A stretch of 64,000 nt of DNA from Thiothrix sp. (lineage in GTDB: Bacteria > Pseudomonadota > Gammaproteobacteria > Thiotrichales > Thiotrichaceae): the NCBI RefSeq assembly GCF_028714775.1, contig NZ_JAQTLS010000020.1, positions 17,688-81,687 on the forward strand. The letters are read 5' to 3'. Positions 36,697 to 45,327 of the stretch are shown here, piece by piece. The translations under genes were made by a program, and so were the position numbers. The first letter of the stretch is position 1. The number at the start of each line of letters is the position of its first letter. The notes under the pieces were generated by a model. It had not been told where the DNA came from, made no database searches, and saw nothing but the letters and a program-made list of their open reading frames with translations.

Positions 36697-37205
36697 TTGG
36701 CGGTTTCCAGTGCTGTTTTCCACGGTTTGCCGTCGATCAACAAATCCTTGAGTACCGCGTTGCCATCAGTATCCACCGACAACACGATGGAGCCTTGCTT
36801 GTCGCGTACTTTGGTATCGAGTGCTGCCGCGTGTTCTTCGGGGATGTAAAAACGTTCAATGCCTGCATTAAAGCGTCCAGCATCGCATTCCCCCCGGATC
36901 AGCAGCGTGCAGTCTGACGGCAAACTGTCCGCAGGGTAAAAACCTAGCGTGGGCTTCAGGCAAATGGCAGCTTTGCCGCTGTAAGAGGCGTAGCCGCCAT
37001 CCCCGCTTTCGCATACCTGCCCGACCCCGTAAGCCACGTTGTAGGTCAGGTAATGCCCAGATAGCAAATCTCGCGGGTCAAAGCCTTCGATGGGCAAAGT
37101 CACTTCCGTGCCGCTGGCGCGTTGCATATTTTTCAAGTAGGCCGTGCCTACCAGCGCAATCAGGGGTAATACCAAAGCTACGATCAGCCATGTACGTTTG
37201 TTCAT
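36693..37205 (-). CDS. GDYXXLXY-domain protein
   Basis: The 170-residue protein has one N-terminal membrane helix (TWLIVALVLPLIALVGTAYL) and the variant signature SGHYLTYNVAY. Proteins of this family are usually encoded next to DUF2157 membrane proteins, as here. Three or more cysteines in the exported part could form disulfides. The ATG overlaps the upstream stop by 4 nt (ATGA). Function unknown. Confidence 0.8.
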   Translation of the reverse strand: MNKRTWLIVALVLPLIALVGTAYLKNMQRASGTEVTLPIEGFDPRDLLSGHYLTYNVAYGVGQVCESGDGGYASYSGKAAICLKPTLGFYPADSLPSDCTLLIRGECDAGRFNAGIERFYIPEEHAAALDTKVRDKQGSIVLSVDTDGNAVLKDLLIDGKPWKTALETAN

Positions 37206-38401
37206 GCTTTCAGCCCCTTTGTCCATTGCTGCAAATGTTCGCGCCCTTTGTACCACAGCCACGCAATCCCCATGATCAACCCGCCGGAGACGATCAGGCC
37301 GATGCCTGTCGCTGCCAGCCCACCCATTGCTTGAAAATACAGGATCACAAAGCGCAAACCGATCAGGAAAGTAACAAGGTTAAAGGTGCGTTGATGCCCA
37401 ATATTTCCCGCATGTACCGCATACAGAAACAGGATAGCAAGCGTCAGTAAGGGGGCGCGGATGTCGTCCGCCTGCCAGAAACTCACGTCGCTATGGTCGT
37501 AAGCACTGAACAGGCTGTAGCGGCTTTCCCCGCTAAACAGCAAGTCAGGGTGGTAATACAGCAGCAGCAAGGCCAGTGCCGCCAGTAATAACACTTTGTT
37601 TAATAGACTGTAATTACGCTGCATGGCAATGCTGCCCGCCAGTATCCCGCCTGCGATATAGGCCGGGATGTACCGTGCCACTTGGTAGTTCTCCATATCC
37701 CCGCCGGAATGGGTAATGTCGGCAAACACCAGCGCGACCACCGCACTGAGCTGGAACCAAAAGAACAGGCTGCTACTGAAACCTTGCAAGGTTTTCACCT
37801 GTACGCTGGCTTGGTAGAGCACCGCCGTCAGCAGCGGGGCAAGCAATAACACTGCCGGGAGTTCATTCCAAGTATGCTCAAACTCCACGCCGATAGGCAC
37901 TACGATGCTCCACAATACCCCGTGCAGGAACAGCGTTACCCACAAAAAGCGTGTAAACAGGTTGCTGGCAAACAGGCTGAGCAAAAAGGTAATCACTGCC
38001 CAGAACAGCAGCGCGTGATACCACTCGCCACCCGTGTGAAAAATCTGTGAAATCAGCCCAATGCTCGACAAGCACAGCAGCATGAAGCTGACCAGCAGCA
38101 CTTCAAACCAGATGCCGTGCTGTTGATTGGGATATTGTGCATAAATCCCGCCAGCGATTAAGGCAAGCAAGGCAAAATCAGCGCCCAGTTTCACACTGTC
38201 GGGAATGTCTACCCAGTTGGCAGCAATCAAGGAAATGACCCCCAGCCCGATAATGGCAGCGCCGAGGATCATAAAGCTATAAATCCACCAGTTAGCGTGC
38301 TGCGGGTGGTCGGATTCAAAAGCGAGGATGGCAGTATGTTGGTCGGGGGTAATAAGTCCGGCTTGTAGCCACTGATCCAGTTTTCTTGTAATCATTCCCA
38401 T
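37202..38401 (-). CDS. DUF2157 polytopic membrane protein
   Basis: The 399-residue protein opens with a cytosolic helix pair (KLDQWLQAGLITPDQHTAIL) followed by some 12 membrane helices. ILGAAIIGLGVISLIAANW matches the DUF2157 signature. It is transcribed ahead of, and coupled to, the GDYXXLXY gene. GGGAG lies before the ATG at 38401. It probably forms a membrane complex with that partner; function unknown. Confidence 0.82.
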   Translation of the reverse strand: MGMITRKLDQWLQAGLITPDQHTAILAFESDHPQHANWWIYSFMILGAAIIGLGVISLIAANWVDIPDSVKLGADFALLALIAGGIYAQYPNQQHGIWFEVLLVSFMLLCLSSIGLISQIFHTGGEWYHALLFWAVITFLLSLFASNLFTRFLWVTLFLHGVLWSIVVPIGVEFEHTWNELPAVLLLAPLLTAVLYQASVQVKTLQGFSSSLFFWFQLSAVVALVFADITHSGGDMENYQVARYIPAYIAGGILAGSIAMQRNYSLLNKVLLLAALALLLLYYHPDLLFSGESRYSLFSAYDHSDVSFWQADDIRAPLLTLAILFLYAVHAGNIGHQRTFNLVTFLIGLRFVILYFQAMGGLAATGIGLIVSGGLIMGIAWLWYKGREHLQQWTKGLKA

Positions 38402-38457
38402 GCAGTGCTCCCGCTGTTATTGTGTCGCTATGTCTTTATGTTTTTATCAGTGTAGCA

Positions 38458-39585
38458 ATGATTCAACTGGAACAGAAACAACAAGACGGCACGCTCCACC
38501 TTTTGTTGCAAGGGCATTGGGAATTAGCGCAATCCGTCGCCATCAAAGCTGCGTTAAAAGCGGTGCAGCCAGCTATTGCTGAAACCGTGGTGATTGATGT
38601 CCACGCCGTTGTCCATCTTGATGTCACTGCCGCATGGCTAGTCTACCAGCAAGTACAACGCTGGCAGCAGCAAGGGCATGACGTCCGCTTTGAACATTTT
38701 CCCACCGAATACCTTGGCTATTTTGATGCTGCGGCGAAAGAAACGGAGATTTCTTGCGCCACCCCTGATAAGGGGAGGTTGGGAGGGGTTTCTTTAATGA
38801 TTCGGCGGCTGGGTAAACAAATTTTCAGTTTAGGCCACATCCTGCATTCCGCCACTATCTTCTTCGGTCATAGCCTAGTCGCCTTATTCAGCAGCCTATT
38901 ATCGCCACACCTGTTCCGCATCCGCTCGGTATTTCACCACGTTTTTGCCACGGGCATCAGTGCCGTACCGATTGTGGCGTTGATTGCCTGCCTGATTAGC
39001 ATCGTTATCACCTATCAAGGTGGTGGGCAATTACGCGATTTAGGGGCGGAACTTTACACCGTGGATATGGTGACGATTTCCGTGCTGCGTGAATTGGGCG
39101 TATTGTTGACCGCGATCATGGTGGCAGGGCGTTCTGGCAGTGCCTTTGCCGCTGAAATCGGCCTGATGAAAACCAATCAGGAAGTGGATGCGTTGCAGGT
39201 CATGGGTAAAGACCCGTTCCTGATTTTGGTGGTTCCGCGCTTGGTGGCGTTGGTGGTGGCTTTGCCGTTGCTGACCATCGTGGCGGATATTGTGGCGTTG
39301 GCGGCGGCGGCGCTGATTTGTTCTACCATTCTGGACATTTCTTTCATCCAATTTTTTACCCGTATTGAAACCAATATTGAGTTCCGTACCTTTGCCGCCG
39401 GACTGATCAAAGCGCCATTTTTCGCCGTGGTCATTGCCCTGATCGGCTGTTGGCAGGGGATGCGGGTTACGGGTTCGTCGGAAAGTTTGGGCAAACACAC
39501 GACCAAAGCGGTGGTGGATTCGATCTTTTTGGTATTGGTATTGGATGCCCTGTTTTCCGTGTTGTTCTACCGGCTGGGGTTTTAG
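38458..39585 (+). CDS. Mla-type lipid ABC transporter permease with N-terminal STAS domain
   Basis: The 375-residue protein has a STAS-like domain (about residues 1-92: VVIDVHAVVHLDVTAAWLVY) fused to an MlaE/YrbE permease. The permease shows GGGQLRDLGAELYTVDMV, MVAGRSGSAFAAEIGLMKTN and EVDALQVMGKDPFL. Such permeases move phospholipids between the inner and outer membranes. A palindromic element (38737-38795) encodes residues 94-113 in the linker between the domains. The ATG at 38458 begins a sensible STAS start; an upstream ATG at 38422 is possible. It is the first gene of a four-gene transporter operon. Confidence 0.88.
   Translation: MIQLEQKQQDGTLHLLLQGHWELAQSVAIKAALKAVQPAIAETVVIDVHAVVHLDVTAAWLVYQQVQRWQQQGHDVRFEHFPTEYLGYFDAAAKETEISCATPDKGRLGGVSLMIRRLGKQIFSLGHILHSATIFFGHSLVALFSSLLSPHLFRIRSVFHHVFATGISAVPIVALIACLISIVITYQGGGQLRDLGAELYTVDMVTISVLRELGVLLTAIMVAGRSGSAFAAEIGLMKTNQEVDALQVMGKDPFLILVVPRLVALVVALPLLTIVADIVALAAAALICSTILDISFIQFFTRIETNIEFRTFAAGLIKAPFFAVVIALIGCWQGMRVTGSSESLGKHTTKAVVDSIFLVLVLDALFSVLFYRLGF
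38737..38795. repeat. in-frame palindromic repeat element, copy 1
   Basis: Short terminal inverted repeats AAAGAAAC / GTTTCTTT flank a GC-rich core (CCCCTGATAAGGGGAGG, then GGGAGGGG). The core is almost the same as copy 6 (52619-52671). It lies within the permease gene without breaking its frame. Confidence 0.75.
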
Positions 39586-39587
39586 GC

Positions 39588-40346
39588 ATGGAAATCCTGA
39601 TCAGTATCCGCAATCTTGTTAACCAATTCGGCAAGCAGCGCGTACACGACGGGCTAAACCTCGACATTTATCGCGGCGAAATACTGGGGATTGTCGGCGG
39701 TTCCGGTTCTGGCAAATCGGTGCTGTTGCGTTCCATTTTGGGGCTGGATAAGCCGCGCAGTGGGGAAATCGAGTTCAGCGGGCAGGAACTGACCCACCTG
39801 ACCGCCAAAGACTTTGCCAACCTGAAACAGCATTGGGGCGTTATGTTCCAACGTGGGGCGCTGTTTTCCTCGCTGACGGTGGCGGACAATATCCAGTTCC
39901 CGCTGCGTGAATTTTCCACGCTTGAGCCGGACGAATGCCGCGAACTCATGTACGTGCGTCTGGAAATGGTTGGGCTGGAGCGGCATGTGGCGGATAAGTT
40001 TCCAGCGGAACTCTCCGGTGGCATGGTCAAGCGCGTAGCACTGGCACGGGCGTTGGCACTTGATCCGGTGGTATTGTTTCTGGATGAGCCGACTTCCGGC
40101 CTCGACCCGGTATCGGCGGAAGAGTTTGACCACTTGATTGCTGCGCTGCACAGCAACCTTGGTTTGACCGTTGTCATGGTGACACACGATCTGGATAGCC
40201 TATTCTCAACCTGTGAGCGGATTGCTATGCTGGTCGATAAACAGGTGGTTGCTGGTACATTGCGGGAAATACTGGCGAACCCTAATCCACAAATCCAGCA
40301 ATATTTCAGCGGCGGGCGTGCGAAGGCACTCCTAAAGGAGACTTGA
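39588..40346 (+). CDS. Mla-type ABC transporter ATP-binding protein
   Basis: The 252-residue ATPase has Walker A GGSGSGKSVLLRS, a Q-loop (GVMFQRGALFSSLTVADN), signature ELSGGMVKRVALARAL, Walker B VVLFLDEPTSGLDP and the switch His in MVTHDLDSL. It matches MlaF, the motor for lipid transport. It follows the permease by 2 bp and overlaps the next gene by 1 nt. Confidence 0.93.
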   Translation: MEILISIRNLVNQFGKQRVHDGLNLDIYRGEILGIVGGSGSGKSVLLRSILGLDKPRSGEIEFSGQELTHLTAKDFANLKQHWGVMFQRGALFSSLTVADNIQFPLREFSTLEPDECRELMYVRLEMVGLERHVADKFPAELSGGMVKRVALARALALDPVVLFLDEPTSGLDPVSAEEFDHLIAALHSNLGLTVVMVTHDLDSLFSTCERIAMLVDKQVVAGTLREILANPNPQIQQYFSGGRAKALLKET

Positions 40347-41248
40347 TGGAACGCGACACCCACTATTTTATGGTCGGGCTGTTTGTCATCGTGACGGCGG
40401 TCGCGGGCTTTTTCTTTGGCAGCCTGTTTTACGAAAAGCCGTATGTCGCCACCACTGCGTATGATGTCCACTTCGATATTCCGGTGGCGGGCTTGGCGCA
40501 AGGCAGTGAAGTCCGTTACATGGGGATCAAAGTTGGCGAAGTCTCACGGGTTTCCCTATTGCCACAAGCACCCGTGCGGGTCGCGGTCAGGGTTGCGTTG
40601 GAAACGGGTACGCCCGTCAATACCGCCACGGTTGCGATCTTGCGCCAACAAGGGCTGACTGGCGTGCCGTTTGTCAGTTTGGAACAGGACGAAGCGCGTA
40701 AAGCTGAACCCTTGGTTGCCACAGCAGGCGCAGAATTACCCGTGATTCCCTCCAAACTGGTCGGTATGGATGCGCTGATGCAACAACTGCCTGATCTGGA
40801 ACAACGCCTTGCTACCGTGCTGGAGTCCGCCAATAAAGTGCTGGACGACGAAAACCGCAAACAATTCGCCGAATTGTTGAAAAACCTTAACGACGCTTCG
40901 GCAAGCCTGCCGGAACTGATCAAGCACCTGAATCAAGCCTCGGCAAGCCTGCCTGAAATGATGAAAAACTTAGGGCAAACCAGCCGCAAGCTGGGCGATT
41001 TATCCGGGCAAATGGATAGCGCCGTGCAACAAATCGACAAATTGGCGAAGGACATCGACCGCGTAGTGGTGAATAACGAACCCAACATCAACAGCTTGCT
41101 GGGCGAAGGCAGCGAAAACCTCAAACAATTGCTGGAGGAATCACGCAAGACCGCCGTTTCCATCCACCAATTGAGCGATAAGTTGGGGCAGAACCCGTCA
41201 CAAATCATTTACCAGCCTGCCCCGCAGGGAACGGAGTTGCCGCGATGA
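40346..41248 (+). CDS. MlaD-family (MCE domain) substrate-binding protein
   Basis: The 300-residue protein has one N-terminal membrane helix (FMVGLFVIVTAVAGFFFGSL) and an MCE domain (GLAQGSEVRYMGIKVGEVSR, ATVAILRQQGLTGVPFVSL). A long C-terminal helical region with repeated N-x-A-S-A-S-L-P segments (about residues 170-215) follows. MCE proteins form hexameric rings that shuttle lipids across the periplasm. AAAGGAG lies 5 nt before the ATG. It is longer than E. coli MlaD, resembling single-MCE PqiB/LetB relatives only in having a helical tail. Confidence 0.9.
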   Translation: MERDTHYFMVGLFVIVTAVAGFFFGSLFYEKPYVATTAYDVHFDIPVAGLAQGSEVRYMGIKVGEVSRVSLLPQAPVRVAVRVALETGTPVNTATVAILRQQGLTGVPFVSLEQDEARKAEPLVATAGAELPVIPSKLVGMDALMQQLPDLEQRLATVLESANKVLDDENRKQFAELLKNLNDASASLPELIKHLNQASASLPEMMKNLGQTSRKLGDLSGQMDSAVQQIDKLAKDIDRVVVNNEPNINSLLGEGSENLKQLLEESRKTAVSIHQLSDKLGQNPSQIIYQPAPQGTELPR

Positions 41249-41889
41249 TGAAGAACCCCTCACCCCAACCCCTCTCCCTCAAGGGGCGAGGGGCTAAAAA
41301 TGGAATTTTGGGTTTATTTCTGGTTTGGCTATTGGTCGCTTGTTCATTGCCGTTGAAAAGCGATTTGCCTACTGATCAAGTTTATCGCCTACAGCCGCAG
41401 GTGGAGGTTGTCCCGCAAGCCTCCAATATCAACCTGTACCTGCCGAAAGTGGAGGTCAGCCCGGAACTGGATAACGCCCACATTGCCTTGATTAAGCCGC
41501 CCAACCAGCAGGATTTCATTGCCAAGAGCCGCTGGCCTGACAACCTTTCTACGTATTTGCACGGGGTAGTGCTGGATGCGCTGTCGCGCAGTGGCAGTTT
41601 CCAATCGGTTTCCAGCCAAATGGTGGGCAAGGATGACAATTACCGCTTAGTATTGCGCGTGTCCGCATTTCAGGCCGAATACCCGCCGGGTGGCAAGGGC
41701 AGTGCGTCAGTGGATGTGGTGATGGATGCGATGCTGGTGCGGGTATTGGATCAGCGTTTGCTGGGGCAGCACCGTTACGCCATCCACAAGGGCAATGTGC
41801 CAGTCAGTACGGGCAAGATTGTGGAAGCACTGGAACAGGCGTTGGGTGAGGGGATTGCGGCGATGGTGGCGGATTTGCACGGTGACTGA
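41245..41889 (+). CDS. ABC-type transport auxiliary lipoprotein (PqiC-like)
   Basis: The 214-residue protein has a lipoprotein signal (FLVWLLVACSLP, lipobox L-V-A-C). The mature part fits the transport auxiliary lipoprotein family, with YRLQPQVEV, NINLYLPKVEVSPELDNAHI and YRLVLRVSAFQAEY. Such proteins anchor the MCE ring to the outer membrane. A palindromic element (41253-41296) is embedded ahead of the hydrophobic core, giving an unusual n-region PSPQPLSLKGRGAKN. Start overlaps the MlaD stop (ATGATG). Confidence 0.85.
   Translation: MMKNPSPQPLSLKGRGAKNGILGLFLVWLLVACSLPLKSDLPTDQVYRLQPQVEVVPQASNINLYLPKVEVSPELDNAHIALIKPPNQQDFIAKSRWPDNLSTYLHGVVLDALSRSGSFQSVSSQMVGKDDNYRLVLRVSAFQAEYPPGGKGSASVDVVMDAMLVRVLDQRLLGQHRYAIHKGNVPVSTGKIVEALEQALGEGIAAMVADLHGD
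41253..41296. repeat. in-frame palindromic repeat element, copy 2
   Basis: GC-rich palindrome built on CCCCTC / GAGGGG arms with a short loop; it encodes the n-region of the lipoprotein signal. Sequence type resembles the arms of copies 3 and 4 (CCCTCACCCC, CCCCTCTCCC). Confidence 0.7.
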
Positions 41890-41905
41890 CCGCAACGCTT
41901 GGCGT

Positions 41906-42406
41906 TTATTTATCCAGATTTTTCTGAATCGCTTTCAGTGGCATAAATAGGTTTTCAAGTTGTTCAGGAGCTGCCAGAAAACCAAACTGCACATAATATT
42001 GCCGTGCAGCAGCGTGTTTGGCATCGACAAACAGACCAGCCAAGCCCATTGCGTGGTTGACTTCCAATGTTTTTTGCATGGCTTCAACTAACAGGTAAGC
42101 GCCATAGCCTTGGCGTTGGCAATATTTGCTCACAGCCAGCCGCGCCAGTTTCGCAGCGGGGATGCGTGTTGGGTATTTCTTGGCTAATTCGGGCGGTAAG
42201 TCTTCTGCCAAGACTTCGCAAACGGTTAGGGTCATGTAGGCGAGAATAGTGTCCGGCTGCGTTTCATCCACCAAAACATAGGTGCGGGAGATACCTTTGT
42301 CTTGATGTTGGCGGGCGGTGGTTTGTAAGTATTGGTTTAAGGCAACATCCCCGCAATCAAAGGTGGCACGCTGATGTGCATTGGTTAAAGGAACAGCAAT
42401 TTTCAC
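41906..42406 (-). CDS. tacT: GNAT acetyltransferase toxin (TacT-like)
   Basis: The 166-residue protein is a small GNAT enzyme: AYMTLTVCEVL forms the central strand, KLARLAVSKYCQRQGYGAYL is the acetyl-CoA loop (Q-x-x-G-x-G type), and Tyr in AARQYYVQFGF is the expected catalytic tyrosine. TacT toxins acetylate charged tRNA and halt translation. Translation begins at a GTG directly after the antitoxin stop (TGA-GTG). All motif residues look intact, so the toxin should be active. Confidence 0.9.
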   Translation of the reverse strand: MKIAVPLTNAHQRATFDCGDVALNQYLQTTARQHQDKGISRTYVLVDETQPDTILAYMTLTVCEVLAEDLPPELAKKYPTRIPAAKLARLAVSKYCQRQGYGAYLLVEAMQKTLEVNHAMGLAGLFVDAKHAAARQYYVQFGFLAAPEQLENLFMPLKAIQKNLDK

Positions 42407-42685
42407 TCAACGTAACCCTTGTTTGTGGGCAGCCACAGCCTGTAGCAACTTGGCATTGGGTTTGGGTGGGTTTTCCAATAAGTTAAAAAACCATTCTGTA
42501 TTGCGGCGCGACAGGCGAATGATGTTTTCCTGTTCAATCATGCGCTGCGCTTTTTCCAGTGCCGCTTGTACTAGAAATTGGTTAAGGGTTGCTCCCGAAA
42601 GTTCGGCTGCTTGAGCCAATAGTTGTTTAACTTCTTCGGAAATACGTGCCGTGATACGTTCGTTTTTTGCTATTACCGCTTGCAT
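42407..42685 (-). CDS. tacA: DUF1778 antitoxin (TacA-like)
   Basis: The 92-residue protein has a ribbon-helix-helix N-terminus (ERITARISEEVKQLLAQAAE) and the typical NQFLVQAALEKAQRMIE segment. A C-terminal toxin-binding tail (SRRNTEWFFNLLENPPKPN) completes the DUF1778 pattern. It represses its own promoter and neutralises TacT. A promoter and an operator-like inverted repeat precede it. The ribosome site is weak. Confidence 0.92.
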   Translation of the reverse strand: MQAVIAKNERITARISEEVKQLLAQAAELSGATLNQFLVQAALEKAQRMIEQENIIRLSRRNTEWFFNLLENPPKPNAKLLQAVAAHKQGLR

Positions 42686-42700
42686 GGGGTTAGCCTATGG

Positions 42701-42750
42701 TGGTGACAAAATGACACCAAAACTATAGGTTCTGTGCTGTGGCTTGTCAA
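42701..42750 (-). promoter_or_regulatory. tacAT promoter and operator-like inverted repeat
   Basis: On the minus strand, -35 TTGACA (42745-42750) and -10 TATAGT (42722-42727) are separated by exactly 17 bp, near consensus. An inverted repeat TGGTG-N9-CACCA (42701-42719) covers the expected start point, suiting autorepression by the antitoxin. Confidence 0.7.
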
Positions 42751-42842
42751 GAACCGTATTGAGTGATCGTCAGTCCACAACAGGCGATGTATACCCGCAT
42801 CCGTGATCTCGAAGCGTCAGGTGTACAGTAGGGGGAGGCACG

Positions 42843-43214
42843 CTACGAAAGTACCTCACGTATCGCCTGCTCCGCAACCGGGTACTGCAACACCGCATGA
42901 ATTGGGAATAATTCCACCAGCTTCCCCACATACGGCGCTTCATCGGGATGTACAAACACAATCACCTTCGTATCCGGCGCAAACCGTTGCAGGGCGTGCA
43001 GCGTAACATCCAGATTGCACAGATTTGCCCCGGCGTAGTTGTTGCCGTATCCGTAGATGAATTCCCCCGCCAGAAAATCGGGTTGCTGCTTTTGTAAGGC
43101 TTTGTGCAACTTGCGGGCAGCGCTGAAGCGCTCCTCTTGTATGCCAAGTTGTTGGTACAAGCCACTGAAATTGGGGTGAAATGGGGATTCGACCAAGGAA
43201 AAAAGTGTTTTCAT
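42843..43214 (-). CDS. conserved hypothetical protein, 123 aa
   Basis: No named family is recognised. The protein begins MKTLFSLVESPFHPNFSGLY and has a Rossmann-like feel (LDVTLHALQRF, KVIVFVHPDEAPYVGKLVEL). The ATG at 43214 is chosen because the sequence reads coherently from there; two in-frame ATGs further upstream would add non-conserved residues. It is divergent from ispG. Confidence 0.55.
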   Translation of the reverse strand: MKTLFSLVESPFHPNFSGLYQQLGIQEERFSAARKLHKALQKQQPDFLAGEFIYGYGNNYAGANLCNLDVTLHALQRFAPDTKVIVFVHPDEAPYVGKLVELFPIHAVLQYPVAEQAIREVLS

Positions 43215-43266
43215 GCTGCCGCCAGTAATAATCACGTCACTGCCAATTATCGCATGATAGGGCATA

Positions 43267-44523
43267 ATGCCTACATCCGAAAAACACGCTGAAAACAACA
43301 TGACCAACAACACTCCAATCCAACGTCATCGCACTGTCCCCGTAAAAGTGGGCAACATCATCGTCGGTGGCAGCGCCCCGGTCGTCGTGCAATCCATGAC
43401 CAACACCGATACCGCTGATGCGCTGCGTACCGCCATCCAGTGCGCGGAACTGGCGCGTGCCGGTTCCGAACTGGTGCGCATTACCGTTAATTCGCAGGAA
43501 GCTGCCGAAGCACTCCCTGCCGTGCGCGAGCAGTTGGATAAAATGGGCTGCGATGTGCCGCTGATTGGCGATTTCCATTTCAACGGGCATAAGTTGCTGA
43601 CGGCTGTCCCCGAATGTGCACAAGCACTCGCCAAATACCGGATCAACCCCGGCAATGTGGGGCGCGGTAAGAAACACGACGAACAATTCGCGCAAATGAT
43701 CGAACTGGCGTGCCGTTACGACAAGCCCGTGCGCATCGGTGTTAACTGGGGTTCGTTGGATCAGGAATTGCTGGCGAGAAACCTTGACGAAAACAGCAAA
43801 CGGGCGCAGCCGTTGGAACTCTACGACGTAATGCACGCCGCGCTGATCGAATCCGCCCTCACCAGTGCGGCACAGGCGGAAGAATACGGCTTGCCGCACG
43901 ACCATATCATCCTGTCATGCAAGCTCAGCGAAGTGCAGGGTTTAGTGCGGGCTTACCGCGACATGGCGAGCCGTTGCGATTACCCCTTGCACCTCGGTTT
44001 GACCGAAGCAGGCATGGGCAGTAAGGGCATTGTGTATTCAACGGCGGCACTCGCGCTGTTATTGCAGGAAGGAATCGGCGACACCATCCGCGTTTCCTTG
44101 ACGCCTGAACCCCATGCCAAACGTGAAAAGGAAGTCATTGTCGCGCAGGAAATCCTGCAAGCCTTAGGGATGCGCTCTTTCACCCCGCAAGTCGTCGCTT
44201 GCCCCGGTTGTGGGCGTACTTCCAGCGATTATTTCCAACGCCTTGCTGAGCAAATCCAAAATTGGCTGCGGGCGCAAATGCCGGTGTGGAAAGGCCAATA
44301 TCCGGGTGTGGAAGGCATGTCCGTGGCAGTCATGGGCTGTGTGGTTAATGGGCCTGGCGAAAGCAAACACGCTAATATCGGTATCAGCTTGCCGGGTAGC
44401 GGCGAAGTGCCCGTTGCTCCGGTGTATGAAGACGGGCAGAAAACCGTCACACTCAAGGGCGACATGATTGCTCAGGAATTCCAAGCATTAGTCGAAACCT
44501 ATGTGCAGCGCACCTATGGGTAA
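43267..44523 (+). CDS. ispG: 4-hydroxy-3-methylbut-2-enyl diphosphate synthase IspG (GcpE)
   Basis: The 418-residue enzyme has the TIM-barrel start [17 protein letters not shown] and the C-terminal Fe-S domain with [12 protein letters not shown] and [18 protein letters not shown], supplying the [4Fe-4S] cysteines. It converts MEcPP to HMBPP in the non-mevalonate isoprenoid pathway. It is some 45 residues longer than E. coli IspG, matching the longer type seen in some other proteobacteria. An ATG at 43300 is an alternative start. Confidence 0.95.
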   Translation: MPTSEKHAENNMTNNTPIQRHRTVPVKVGNIIVGGSAPVVVQSMTNTDTADALRTAIQCAELARAGSELVRITVNSQEAAEALPAVREQLDKMGCDVPLIGDFHFNGHKLLTAVPECAQALAKYRINPGNVGRGKKHDEQFAQMIELACRYDKPVRIGVNWGSLDQELLARNLDENSKRAQPLELYDVMHAALIESALTSAAQAEEYGLPHDHIILSCKLSEVQGLVRAYRDMASRCDYPLHLGLTEAGMGSKGIVYSTAALALLLQEGIGDTIRVSLTPEPHAKREKEVIVAQEILQALGMRSFTPQVVACPGCGRTSSDYFQRLAEQIQNWLRAQMPVWKGQYPGVEGMSVAVMGCVVNGPGESKHANIGISLPGSGEVPVAPVYEDGQKTVTLKGDMIAQEFQALVETYVQRTYG

Positions 44524-44547
44524 ATAAACCGACGGAGGAGGATGGCG

Positions 44548-45327
44548 ATGAAAAAAGCAATGAAGTGGTTGGCGGCAGGTTGCCTGTCGTTGTTGGCGTC
44601 GAGCGTAATGGCAGCGGTGAAAAGCGAAGTGGTGCAATACGAACACGATGGCACAAAATTGACTGGCTACCTGTATTACGATGACGCGCAAACCGGCAAA
44701 CGTCCCGGCGTGATGGTCGTGCACGAATGGTGGGGCTTAAATGACTACGCCAAAAAACGCGCCGAAATGTTGGCAGAGCTGGGTTACGTTGCCTTTGCTG
44801 CCGATATGTACGGCGATGGCAAAGTCACCGACAAGCCCGAACAGGCCAAGGAATGGATGACGGAAACGACTTCCGATGTGGATGCATGGCGGGCGACCGC
44901 GAATGCGGGGCTAGAACAGCTCAAGAAAAGCGACAAGGTTGACCCCACCAAGTTAGCGGCTATTGGTTACTGCTTTGGCGGCGGCACGATTTTGCAGATG
45001 GCATATAGCGGCACGAAATTGAACGGCGTGGTCAGCTTCCACGGCTCACTGCCTTCCGCCCCGGATGGCACGGAAATCAATACCAAGATACTGGCTTTCC
45101 ACGGTAATGCGGACTCAATGGTTCCGCCCGCGACGGTGAGCAAGTTCATGGAGCAGGTGGAAAAAACCGGGGCAGACACGCAATTCGTCAGTTATACAGG
45201 GGCGCGTCATGCCTTCACCAATCCCGATGCCGCTAAATATGGCATTGAAAACCTGAAGTATGACGAAAAAGCTGACAAGCGTTCGTGGGCGCAGATGCAG
45301 GCGTTTTTCACCGAGATTTTCAAATAG
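44548..45327 (+). CDS. periplasmic dienelactone hydrolase family protein
   Basis: The 259-residue protein has a signal peptide ending near VMAAVKS and the dienelactone hydrolase fold. GVMVVHEWWGLNDYAKKR carries the conserved Glu. The catalytic Cys lies in AAIGYCFGGGTIL, Asp in AFHGNADSMVPP and His in GARHAFTNP. GGAGGAGG lies 7 nt before the ATG at 44548. The lactone substrate is unknown. It follows ispG after 24 bp and may share its transcript. Confidence 0.88.
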   Translation: MKKAMKWLAAGCLSLLASSVMAAVKSEVVQYEHDGTKLTGYLYYDDAQTGKRPGVMVVHEWWGLNDYAKKRAEMLAELGYVAFAADMYGDGKVTDKPEQAKEWMTETTSDVDAWRATANAGLEQLKKSDKVDPTKLAAIGYCFGGGTILQMAYSGTKLNGVVSFHGSLPSAPDGTEINTKILAFHGNADSMVPPATVSKFMEQVEKTGADTQFVSYTGARHAFTNPDAAKYGIENLKYDEKADKRSWAQMQAFFTEIFK

